In this document: positions 46,300 to 53,872 of the stretch, piece after piece
How the letters are laid out: each line of letters opens with the position of its first letter
Numbering within the stretch: position 1 is the first letter of the stretch
NCBI GenBank assembly: GCA_037045645.1
Contig: JBAOIH010000001.1
Location: 248,001-312,000, forward strand
Direction of reading: 5' to 3'
DNA from: Nocardioides sp.
GTDB lineage: Bacteria; Actinomycetota; Actinomycetes; Propionibacteriales; Nocardioidaceae
Length of the DNA stretch: 64,000 nt
Program-made: the position numbers and the translations under genes
The notes under the pieces: generated by a model
Told to the model about the DNA's origin: nothing
Database searches by the model: none
Seen by the model: the letters and a program-made list of their open reading frames with translations, nothing else

Positions 46300-47052
46300 T
46301 CAGTCACGCAACCCTTCCGGCAGGGCCTTCGCCAGGTTGCGTACGGCGCGCAACTGCAACTGCTTGACGGCGCCTTGCGACTTCGCCAACGCGTCCGCGG
46401 TCTCCGCGATGGAGAGCCCCTGCAGGAAGCGCATCACCAGACAGTCGCGCTGGTCCTCGGACAGTTCGGCCAACGCTTTGAGCAGCACCTCGTTGGTCAA
46501 CGAGGCGATCACTTCGGTCTCGGGGCCTTCGGCGACATCGTCGTGGACCGACATGTCCTCGGTCACCGACTCGAGACGGTTGCGGCCAGACTTGAAGTGG
46601 TCGGTCGCCAGGTTGCGGGCGATGGTCATCAGCCAGGCGCCGAAGTCCTTGCCCTGCCAGGTGAACGAGTTCATCCGCCGCAGCGCGCGGAAGAACGTCT
46701 CCGAGGTCAGATCCTCTGCGAGGGTCTGCGAGCGAGTGCGGTAGAGCAGGAAGCGATAGACCGCGACGTGGTAGTGGTCGTACAACTGCCCGAATGCCTC
46801 CTTGTCCCCGTCGCGGGCCAGTTCGACGAGGGCGATCAGGCGGGTCTGCTCGAGTTCGGAGTCCTCCGACGAGGCGGCGTACGCCCGGTCGTCGCGACGC
46901 CCCCCGGGACTCGCGGTGGACGACGCCGCTTCGGAGAGCAGCCAGCCGGGACCATGAGCCGGCGCAGACGCGGGCTCGGCGAGCAACACCTGTGCCACGG
47001 CGGCGCGCAACGCATCGAGACCGCGCACGAGTTCGCGCATCGGTGCAGTCAT
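46300..47052 (-). CDS. ECF RNA polymerase sigma factor, BldN-like
   Basis: Sigma region 2 is EAFGQLYDHYHVAVYRFLLYRTRSQTLAEDLTSETFFRALRRMNSF and region 4 is LAELSEDQRDCLVMRFLQGLSIAETADALAKSQGAVKQLQLRAVRNLAKAL. An N-terminal extension of ~70 residues precedes region 2, a known trait of Streptomyces BldN. The set rex, glutaredoxin, HAD phosphatase, sigma, DUF5667 mirrors SCO3320-SCO3324. ATG 47052 gives 250 residues. It probably controls surface or envelope genes under the DUF5667 partner's control. Confidence 0.78.
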   Translation of the reverse strand: MTAPMRELVRGLDALRAAVAQVLLAEPASAPAHGPGWLLSEAASSTASPGGRRDDRAYAASSEDSELEQTRLIALVELARDGDKEAFGQLYDHYHVAVYRFLLYRTRSQTLAEDLTSETFFRALRRMNSFTWQGKDFGAWLMTIARNLATDHFKSGRNRLESVTEDMSVHDDVAEGPETEVIASLTNEVLLKALAELSEDQRDCLVMRFLQGLSIAETADALAKSQGAVKQLQLRAVRNLAKALPEGLRD

Positions 47053-47131
47053 GCGGTGCCCTCCCGGAGGACCTGCCGCCCGTCCGGATCGGGCCGCAAA
47101 TCCCCCCGACCCTACCCGCGAGTCACCCCGA

Positions 47132-48061
47132 TCACACCTGACCGGCAGAACCTTTGCCGGCGCGCCACGCAGCGATGCCCGCGGCCACCCCACCGGCGAC
47201 CCCGCCGACCACCGCGGTTGCGAGACCGGCCCGCGCTGCCTTGCGGCCGGTGCGGTAGTCCCGGATCCGCCAACCCTGACCGCGGGCGTACGCACGCAGT
47301 TTCGCGTCGGGATTGACCGCGCACGGGTCGCCGACCATCGCCAGCATGGGCAGGTCGTTGAACGAGTCGGAGTACGCGCTGCAGCGAGCCAGGTCGAGAC
47401 CTTCGCGGGCGGCCAACGCCTTTACTGCCTCCGCCTTGGCCGGGCCGTGCAGCAGATCGCCGACCAGTCGGCCGGTGTAGACACCGTCCTCGCGCTCGGC
47501 GACGGTGCCCAAAGCCCCGGTCAGTCCCAGCCGCCGCGCGATGACGACGGCGATCTCGATCGGCGCTGCGGTCACCAGCCAGACTCGTTGGCCCTGGTCG
47601 AGATGGAGTTGCGCCAGGGCGCGAGTGCCCGGCCAGACCTTCGCCGACAGGGTCTCGTCGAAGATCTCCTCGCCGAGTTGCTCCAACTCACGCCCGGTAT
47701 GGCCCTTGATGATGCTCAGCGCGGAGTTGCGCGCGTCCGCCACGTGATCGGGGTCCTCGACGCCGACGAGGCGGAAATAGAGCTGCTTGTAGACGGCGTC
47801 GGCGATGGTGCGAGTGGTGAGGAAGCCGCGCCGGTGCAGTCCCTTGGCGAAGTAGAAGATGCTGGCGCCCTGGATGATGGTGTTGTCGACGTCGAAGAAG
47901 GCCGCGGAGGTCGGGTCCGGCGGAAGGCGCAACGCGAACTCGACCTCGGCGTCGGCAGCGGCTGCTTCACCGGCCAGCACCGAACGCTGCTGCAGGTTGC
48001 GCCGAGTCGGTGCGACGGTGGCAGGCTCGCGTACACCCTCGTCGTCCGCACTTTCCCGCAC
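47132..48061 (-). CDS. HAD-superfamily phosphatase (SerB-like, subfamily IB)
   Basis: The HAD motif I is AAFFDVDNTIIQGASIFYFAKGL, motif II is WLVTAAP, and motif III is YSDSFNDLPMLAMVGDP, the subfamily IB pattern. The C-terminus has a hydrophobic Gly/Ala helix (LATAVVGGVAGGVAAGIAAW) that could anchor it. Mycobacterial Rv0505c (SerB1) is the likely counterpart. The substrate is not known; phosphoserine is one option. GTG 48061 is the start. 309 residues. Confidence 0.85.
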   Translation of the reverse strand: MRESADDEGVREPATVAPTRRNLQQRSVLAGEAAAADAEVEFALRLPPDPTSAAFFDVDNTIIQGASIFYFAKGLHRRGFLTTRTIADAVYKQLYFRLVGVEDPDHVADARNSALSIIKGHTGRELEQLGEEIFDETLSAKVWPGTRALAQLHLDQGQRVWLVTAAPIEIAVVIARRLGLTGALGTVAEREDGVYTGRLVGDLLHGPAKAEAVKALAAREGLDLARCSAYSDSFNDLPMLAMVGDPCAVNPDAKLRAYARGQGWRIRDYRTGRKAARAGLATAVVGGVAGGVAAGIAAWRAGKGSAGQV

Positions 48062-48277
48062 GGTCTCAGCCTAGCCAGGACTGTGTTGCGTAGGATTCGA
48101 CGCCATGTCGCACACTGATCGCCAAGCCGTGAATGATCCGGGCTATTCAGGCTGTTCTTGGGTCGGCGCCATGGAGCAAGCCGTACGTTGACGGTCCTCC
48201 CAGCTGACTGCTAATTTTCGCTCGCCTGTCTCGGGTTTTCGGCTCGTGGATAGGAGTTCGCGGTAATCAAGTTTCGA

Positions 48278-48916
48278 ATGTTATGGCTCAGCGTCCTTGC
48301 GTCGGTGGTGACTGCCTCGGTCGTCGCGCCGGCATCTGGGGTGGCCTGGGGGAGCAAAAGCAGCCCGCTCGTGGCGATCAGCGGGTGGGCCAAAGTGGCC
48401 CAAGGATATGGCGACTTTGTCAACAGCGGCTCTGTTGCAGCAAAGACGTCATCCTATCAAATGGATTCCTACGCGAATAGTTATTCTGTGCCTATCAACA
48501 CGCATTACTATTTCTACGAGTCGTGCGGAGACGGCACTGTGGGATATTGTGATTATGGCTGGAAAGACACCTCGGCCACCAGTTCAAATGCCTGGTCATA
48601 TGACAGCACATCGTGGAAGTTGTCAGCTAAGGCTACGAAGGCACGCGCAACGCCGCGAGCTTGCGAAGTGCTCGCTTGGGCGACAGACCCATGCTCCGCG
48701 GCGGCAGTATGTCGTTCAGTTACTGATGTCGCTGGGGGAATCGGTTGTGCCGTCCGCTGTTGTTCGGAGCACGGAGATGTCGGTTCGTTATACCCGACGT
48801 GCACCAAACGTGCTGGACAAGTTAAGTCTCGAAATCTCAGTCGGTGTCACTGGACTCATCGGCGCGAACGGGGCGGGAAAGAGCGCCCTGATGCGGGTGA
48901 TCGCGGGCAACCTTGA
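48278..48916 (+). CDS. Small secreted protein, probably broken at its 3' end
   Basis: A signal peptide (MLWLSVLASVVTASVVAPASGVA) precedes a Ser/Tyr/Gly-rich mature part with WGSKSSPLVAISGWAKVAQGYG, SYANSYSVPINTHYYFYESCGDG and NAWSYDSTSWKLSAKA. The frame then runs on into the following ATPase in a Cys-rich, unnatural way. In another frame a TGA at 48724-48726 overlaps the ATPase ATG as TGATG, so a base may have been lost between 48600 and 48720. Small exported proteins next to an ABC ATPase recall lactococcin 972-type bacteriocin loci; the resemblance is weak. AGGAG at 48252 is far from ATG 48278. Confidence 0.4.
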   Translation: MLWLSVLASVVTASVVAPASGVAWGSKSSPLVAISGWAKVAQGYGDFVNSGSVAAKTSSYQMDSYANSYSVPINTHYYFYESCGDGTVGYCDYGWKDTSATSSNAWSYDSTSWKLSAKATKARATPRACEVLAWATDPCSAAAVCRSVTDVAGGIGCAVRCCSEHGDVGSLYPTCTKRAGQVKSRNLSRCHWTHRRERGGKERPDAGDRGQP

Positions 48917-48989
48917 TCCGATCGCGGGCCAGGCTCGAGGACAACTATCACTAATCCGTGAGCCTGCACGCACGGGCACCACCGCGTAG
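48726..48989 (+). pseudogene. Truncated ABC transporter ATPase
   Basis: From ATG 48726 the sequence reads MSLGESVVPSAVVRSTEMSVRYTRRAPNV, then LDKLSLEISVGVTGLIGANGAGKSALMRVIAGNLDPIAGQ, an ABC ATPase N-terminus with Walker A GANGAGKS. It stops after ~75 residues, where the right-hand direct repeat begins, so the Q-loop, signature and Walker B are missing. It is therefore a remnant cut by the insertion boundary. Confidence 0.7.
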
Positions 48990-49000
48990 GATTCGACGCC

Positions 49001-50527
49001 ATGTCGCACACCGATCTTGCGGACCTCCTCGCGGACGCAGCCGCGCAGTCGCCCGACAAGACCGCCGTCGTCGAGTCCGAGGGGCGCTCCGTGACGTGGG
49101 CGCAACTCGACGATCAGGCCTCACGGGTGGCCTGCGGGCTGGCCGATCGCGGCGTCATCGCCGGCCAGCGCGTGCTGTTGGCGCTGACCAACCGGATCGA
49201 GTTCATCTCCGCCTACTTCGCCGTCCTGCGGTTGCAGGCGGTGGCGGTGCCGGTCAACCCGCGCGCCAATGGGGACGAGATCGCGCGGATCGCCGCCGAC
49301 TGTGGTGCTCGGCTGGCGATCGGTGAGGCGCGTACGCTCCCCGCGCTGCGCACCGTGGCGGAGTTGAAGATCGTTTGTGTCGACGCCACCGCGGGCACCG
49401 TGTCGTACGCCGACCTGCTCGTTACGGCCCCCCGCCCGCTGCCGCCCCTGCTCGACCCCGAGCGGATCGCGGTGCTGCTCTATACCTCCGGAACCTCGGG
49501 TGAGCCACGCGCGGCGATGCTCAGCCACCGCGCGCTCCTGGCCAACCTGGAGCAGACGGCTGCCGTCGAGCCGCCGATGATGCACGCCGACGACGTGGTG
49601 CTGGGCGTACTCCCGCTCTTCCACGTCTACGGACTCAACGCGGTCCTCGGAGGTGTCGTCAGCCGCCGCGCCAAACTGGTGCTGGCCCCACGCTTCGAGC
49701 CCAACGAGACCCTCGACCTGATCGAGGACGAGGCGTGCAGCGTGCTGCCGCTGGCGCCGGCAGTCTTCCCGCACTGGCTGGCGGTCGACGACCTGGAGGA
49801 CTGCCTGGGGTCCGTACGGCTGGTGCTCTCCGGCTCCGCGCAACTAGCCGGCGACGTGGTGGAGGAGTTCACCGCACGCACCGGTGTGCCGGTGCATCAA
49901 GGCTTCGGGCTCACCGAGGCCGCACCGGTGGTGACCACGACGCTGCGCAGCGAGTCGTTCACGCCGGGCTCGCTCGGCGCCGCGATCCCCGGCGTCGAAG
50001 TGCGTTTGGTCGACGAGCAGGGGGATCTGCTCGAACGCGACGACCCGGGCTCGATCCAGATCAAGGGCGACAATCTCTTCAGCGGCTATTGGCCCGACGG
50101 GTCGGACGGTCCCGGTGCCGACGGCTGGTGGTCGACCGGCGATCTGGGTTTCCTCGACGAGCATGGCAACCTCACGCTCGTCGACCGCGTCAGCGAGTTG
50201 ATCACCGTCTCCGGTTTCACCGTCTATCCGCACGAGGTCGAGCGCGCCGTGCTGTCGGCGCCCGGCGTACGCGGCGCCGCCGTGATCGGGGTGGCGGACG
50301 ACAGCACCGGCCAGGCCGTGGTGGCGTACGTGCTCGCGCCGGGGCAGGACCCCGACGAGATCGAGGCAGCCGTGCGCGCACGCACCGCCGGCCTTGCCGG
50401 TTTCAAACGACCAAGTCGCATCGAGGTGGTCGACACGTTGCCGACCTCGATGACCGGGCGGGTGCAGAAGGGGACCCTGCGTGGTCTGGAGCGGCGACGC
50501 GCGTTGGAGTTGCTAGATGAGTCCTGA
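49001..50527 (+). CDS. Acyl-CoA ligase / AMP-binding enzyme
   Basis: The ANL adenylation motifs are LLYTSGTSGEPRAAMLSHRALLAN (P-loop), VHQGFGLTEAAPVV (A5), WWSTGDLGFLDEHGNLTLVDRVSELITVSGFTVYPHEVE (A7-A8) and the catalytic Lys in TSMTGRVQKGTL (A10). It activates a carboxylic acid, probably a fatty acid, with ATP and CoA. The start ATG 49001 lies within the right-hand repeat of the upstream insertion, so its native promoter may have been displaced. It overlaps the glutaredoxin gene by 11 nt. 508 residues. Confidence 0.87.
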   Translation: MSHTDLADLLADAAAQSPDKTAVVESEGRSVTWAQLDDQASRVACGLADRGVIAGQRVLLALTNRIEFISAYFAVLRLQAVAVPVNPRANGDEIARIAADCGARLAIGEARTLPALRTVAELKIVCVDATAGTVSYADLLVTAPRPLPPLLDPERIAVLLYTSGTSGEPRAAMLSHRALLANLEQTAAVEPPMMHADDVVLGVLPLFHVYGLNAVLGGVVSRRAKLVLAPRFEPNETLDLIEDEACSVLPLAPAVFPHWLAVDDLEDCLGSVRLVLSGSAQLAGDVVEEFTARTGVPVHQGFGLTEAAPVVTTTLRSESFTPGSLGAAIPGVEVRLVDEQGDLLERDDPGSIQIKGDNLFSGYWPDGSDGPGADGWWSTGDLGFLDEHGNLTLVDRVSELITVSGFTVYPHEVERAVLSAPGVRGAAVIGVADDSTGQAVVAYVLAPGQDPDEIEAAVRARTAGLAGFKRPSRIEVVDTLPTSMTGRVQKGTLRGLERRRALELLDES

Positions 50528-50762
50528 AGCCAGGATCACGTTGATCGGGCGGCCGGGTTGTCACCTGTGCGACGCGGCCCGTGAGGTCATCGAGAGAGTC
50601 TGCGCCGACACCGGCGAGGCGTTCGTCGAGCTTGACCTGGACGAGCACGACGACCTGCCGGCGTCGTACGCCGACGAGATCCCCGTGACGCTCGTAGACG
50701 GCCGACAGCACGACTTCTGGCGTGTCGACGAGGCACGTCTGCGCGCCGCGTTGGCTCGGTGA
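50517..50762 (+). CDS. Glutaredoxin-like protein (DUF836)
   Basis: The 81-residue thioredoxin-fold protein has the redox motif GCHLC in ITLIGRPGCHLCDAAREVIERV and the cis-Pro in EIPVTLVDG. Family members sit beside rex in Streptomyces (SCO3321) and near hemA in mycobacteria (Rv0508), as here. A thiol redox role is likely. The gene shares sequence with the end of the ligase gene. Confidence 0.85.
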   Translation: MSPEARITLIGRPGCHLCDAAREVIERVCADTGEAFVELDLDEHDDLPASYADEIPVTLVDGRQHDFWRVDEARLRAALAR

Positions 50763-50851
50763 CCAGGCGACTGTGAGGCCGTCCCGATCCCACAGGGCAC
50801 CCCGGCGCGTCAAGTCCGGACCTGCTGTGATATTCGCCCGGTCGGCTCGTT

Positions 50852-50869
50852 TTGTTCCCCCGTTCACAA
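50852..50869. promoter_or_regulatory. Candidate Rex operator overlapping the rex promoter
   Basis: TTGTTCCCCCGTTCACAA matches the Rex consensus TTGTGAA-N4-TTCACAA perfectly in the right half and in 4 of 7 bases in the left. TTGTTC within it and CATATG at 50874-50879 form a plausible -35/-10 pair with a 16-nt spacer. Binding would block transcription, giving rex autoregulation. The rest of 50763-50946 is the leader of the rex operon and holds no gene. Confidence 0.55.
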
Positions 50870-50946
50870 ACTGCATATGGTGGCCCCGCCTTCGTCGGCC
50901 GCACGGGGAGTGAAGTCCCCAGCCGGCGACGGCTGGAAAGCGAACT

Positions 50947-51648
50947 GTGACCGCACGGAGAACCGCTGTCAGCGCCCGGGACGTACCCGAGGCTACTGTC
51001 GCGCGACTGCCCGTGTATCTGCGGGCCCTGACGACGCTGGCGGACGGCGGCACGACCACGTGTTCGAGTGCGGACCTTGCCGCTGCGGCGGGGGTCAACT
51101 CGGCGAAACTTCGCAAGGATCTGTCCTACCTGGGTTCCTACGGCACCCGCGGTGTCGGCTACGACGTCGAATACCTGCGGTTCCAGATCGCGCGGCAGAT
51201 CGGGGTCACGCAGGACTGGACGGTCGTCATCGTCGGGATCGGCCACCTCGGGCACGCGCTGGCCAACTACTCCGGGTTCCGTAGTCGGGGCTTTCGGGTC
51301 GTGGCCCTGCTGGACGAGGACCCCGATGTGCAACACGAGTCGGTGGCGGGGCTGGACGTACGCCCACTGTCGGACCTGGAGTCCATCGCCGGGGCGGACA
51401 ACGTGTCGATCGGCGTGATCGCCACTCCGCCCGAGTCCGCGCAAGCCGTCGCCGACCGACTCGTACGCGCCGGGATCCGCTCGATCCTCAACTTCGCGCC
51501 GACCATGCTCGTCGTGCCCGACGGCGTCGACGTACGCAAGGTCGACCTGTCGCTTGAGTTGCAGATTCTCGCCTACCACGAGCAACGCAAAGCCAATCTG
51601 CACGGTCCGGGTCTTCCTGCGGCCGACCTCGAAGGGGCCGCCTCGTGA
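50947..51648 (+). CDS. rex: Redox-sensing transcriptional repressor Rex
   Basis: Rex senses NADH/NAD. The N-terminal winged helix is ATVARLPVYLRALTTLADGGTTTCSSADLAAAAGVNSAKLRKDLSYLGSYGTRGVGYDV. The Rossmann fold starts WTVVIVGIGHLGHALANY, and the C-terminal domain-swap helix is DLSLELQILAYHEQRK. GTG 50947 is the start. It overlaps hemA by GTGA, giving the rex-hemACD operon known in Streptomyces. 233 residues. Confidence 0.95.
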   Translation: MTARRTAVSARDVPEATVARLPVYLRALTTLADGGTTTCSSADLAAAAGVNSAKLRKDLSYLGSYGTRGVGYDVEYLRFQIARQIGVTQDWTVVIVGIGHLGHALANYSGFRSRGFRVVALLDEDPDVQHESVAGLDVRPLSDLESIAGADNVSIGVIATPPESAQAVADRLVRAGIRSILNFAPTMLVVPDGVDVRKVDLSLELQILAYHEQRKANLHGPGLPAADLEGAAS

Positions 51649-52937
51649 GCGTCCTGATCGTCGGCATCTCTCACAAGACCGCGCCCGTCGCCTTGCTCGA
51701 ACGGCTCGCGCTCGATCGTGACGGCCTGGTCAAACTGATCACCGATGTGCGCCACTCGTCGCACGTCGGTGAGGCCACCGTGATCGCCACCTGCAACCGG
51801 CTGGAGGTCTATGCGGAGGTCGACCGTTTCCACGGCTCGGTCGAAGAACTCTCCAGCCTGCTCGTCGAACGGTCCGGCGAACCCACCGACGCGTTGCTGC
51901 CCCATCTCTACGTCCACTATGACGAGGCCGCGGTCGCGCACCTGTTCCAGGTGACGGCGGGGCTCGACTCGATGGTCGTCGGTGAGGCCCAGATCCTCGG
52001 CCAGACCCGAGAAGCGTTGCGCGTCGGCCAGGAACTCGGCACCGCCGGCGCCGCTTTGAACACGCTGTTCCAGCAGGCGCTGCGTGTGGGCAAACGGGTG
52101 CACGCCGAGACCGATCTCGACCGTGCCGCGCCTTCCCTGGTGACGGCTGCACTGGAACACGCTTCCCCCGACGGCGCTGCCATCACGGGCAAGCGAGTGG
52201 TGATCCTGGGCGCGGGCTCGATGGCCGGCGTCGCGACCGCGACGGTCTCGCGGCTGGGAGCCGGCGACATCGTGATCAGCAACCGCACGGTCGGCAACGC
52301 AGACCGTCTCGCTGCCGACTACGCCGCCCGGTCGGTGCCGTTCGACGCGCTGGACGACGAACTCGCCCGCGCCGACGTGCTCATCGCCTGCACCGGTGCC
52401 CTGGGCCACGTGATCTCGCGTGACCAACTCGCTCCTGCCTTGGCAGACGGGCGGTCCTTCTTGGCGATCGACCTGGCGATGCCGCACGACATCGACCCCA
52501 CGGTCGCCGACCTCCCGGGCGTACGCCTCGTGGGTCTGGCTTCCCTGGCCGAGACCCTCGAAGACGACGACGACCTGCCCTACGACCTGGAGGACGTACG
52601 CAGCATCGTCGGCGACGAGGTCGCCGCGTTCATGACCGCCCGCCGGGTCGCCAGTGTCACCCCGACCGTCGTGGCACTTCGGACCATGGCGACGTCAGTG
52701 GTCGAAGCCGAGGCCGCGCGCCTCGACAACCGCCTGCCCGACCTGGACCCCAAGGTGCGCGCGGAGGTCGTCGCCACCCTGCGCCGCGTGTCTGAGAAGT
52801 TGCTGCACCAGCCGACCGTACGCGTGCGTGAACTCGAAGCCGAGGGCGAGGCGGTCTCCTATGCCGCCGCACTCGCCGAACTGTTCGCGCTCGACCCCGA
52901 GGCCGTGCAGGCCGTGACCCGGGTGGAGGGACTATGA
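51645..52937 (+). CDS. hemA: Glutamyl-tRNA reductase
   Basis: HemA reduces glutamyl-tRNA to glutamate-1-semialdehyde, the entry to heme synthesis. The catalytic Cys50 is in VIATCNRLEVYAEV, with GLDSMVVGEAQILGQ and the NADPH motif VVILGAGSMAGVA. A C-terminal dimerisation helix follows. GTG 51645 overlaps rex. Length 430 is typical. Confidence 0.96.
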   Translation: MSVLIVGISHKTAPVALLERLALDRDGLVKLITDVRHSSHVGEATVIATCNRLEVYAEVDRFHGSVEELSSLLVERSGEPTDALLPHLYVHYDEAAVAHLFQVTAGLDSMVVGEAQILGQTREALRVGQELGTAGAALNTLFQQALRVGKRVHAETDLDRAAPSLVTAALEHASPDGAAITGKRVVILGAGSMAGVATATVSRLGAGDIVISNRTVGNADRLAADYAARSVPFDALDDELARADVLIACTGALGHVISRDQLAPALADGRSFLAIDLAMPHDIDPTVADLPGVRLVGLASLAETLEDDDDLPYDLEDVRSIVGDEVAAFMTARRVASVTPTVVALRTMATSVVEAEAARLDNRLPDLDPKVRAEVVATLRRVSEKLLHQPTVRVRELEAEGEAVSYAAALAELFALDPEAVQAVTRVEGL

Positions 52938-53872
52938 CCGCGCTGCGCCTCGGTACGCGAGCCTCGACGCTGGCGACCACCCAGAGCCGCTGGGTCGCCG
53001 ACCTGCTCACGTCGCGGATCGGCCGGCCGGTCGACTTGGTGACGATCTCGACCGAGGGCGACCGCTCGACAGCACCGCTGGCCTCGATGGGTGGCACGGG
53101 CGTCTTCGTGAGCGCGTTGCGCGAAGCCCTCCTCGACGGGCAGGTCGACTTCGCGGTGCACTCGCTCAAGGACATCCCCACGGCCGCAGCGGAGGGCATC
53201 ACCCTCGCGGCAGTGCCCACCCGCGAGGACCCGCGCGACGTACTCGTCGCCCGCGACGGCCTGACGCTGGGTGAGTTGCCCGTCGGCAGCCGGATCGGCA
53301 CGGGCTCGCCACGTCGTGCCTCGCAGTTGGAAGCGCTCGGCCTCGGTCTCGAAGTCTGCGAGCTGCGCGGCAACGTCGAGACCCGGCTCGGCAAGGTCAC
53401 CTCGGGCGACCTCGACGCCATCGTGCTGGCTCGCGCCGGCCTTGCCCGGATCGACCGGCTCGAGGTGGTGACCGAGACCCTCGATCCGCTGCAGATGCTG
53501 CCCGCGCCCGGACAGGGCGCTTTGGCGGTCGAATGCCGGACCGCCGACACCGACCTCGTCCAGGCCCTCGCCGTGCTCGACGACGCAGGCAGCCGGGCGT
53601 GCATCACCGCCGAACGCGCGGTCCTGGCCACCCTGGAAGCCGGCTGTTCGGCCCCGCTCGGTGCCCTGGCCGAAGTGGTCGAGGGCGAACACGGCGACGA
53701 ACTCTGGATCCGGGCCGTCGCGCTCTCGCCCGACGGCGCGCTGTCCGTACGACACTCAGCTTCAGGTCCCCTCGGCGACGCCGCAGGCGTGGGGACCCGT
53801 CTCGCCGAGCTCATGCTCGACGAAGGCGCCGCCGACCTCATGGAGACAACCGCAAGGAAACCGCACGCATGA
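52934..53872 (+). CDS. hemC: Porphobilinogen deaminase
   Basis: HemC (hydroxymethylbilane synthase) links four porphobilinogens. It shows LRLGTRASTLATTQSRWVADLL, DFAVHSLKDIPT, RRASQLEAL, ELRGNVETRLGKV, PGQGALAVECR and the dipyrromethane-binding Cys in LEAGCSAPLGALA. It overlaps hemA and hemD by ATGA. 312 residues. Confidence 0.96.
   Translation: MTALRLGTRASTLATTQSRWVADLLTSRIGRPVDLVTISTEGDRSTAPLASMGGTGVFVSALREALLDGQVDFAVHSLKDIPTAAAEGITLAAVPTREDPRDVLVARDGLTLGELPVGSRIGTGSPRRASQLEALGLGLEVCELRGNVETRLGKVTSGDLDAIVLARAGLARIDRLEVVTETLDPLQMLPAPGQGALAVECRTADTDLVQALAVLDDAGSRACITAERAVLATLEAGCSAPLGALAEVVEGEHGDELWIRAVALSPDGALSVRHSASGPLGDAAGVGTRLAELMLDEGAADLMETTARKPHA

Larger units (their letters stand above)
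48088..49016. mobile_element. Small foreign insertion bounded by 33-bp direct repeats
   Basis: GCGTAGGATTCGACGCCATG and the next 13 bases occur at 48088-48120 and 48984-49016 with one mismatch, 896 bp apart. The repeat includes the start codon of the acyl-CoA ligase. Copy 1 now heads a dead 28-codon stub (48105-48191), while copy 2 restores the gene. The interior uses AT-rich codons (TTA, AAA, TAT, ACT) unlike its surroundings. It holds a secreted-protein gene and the start of an ABC ATPase. No integrase is present, so it looks like a decayed integrated element. Confidence 0.7.
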
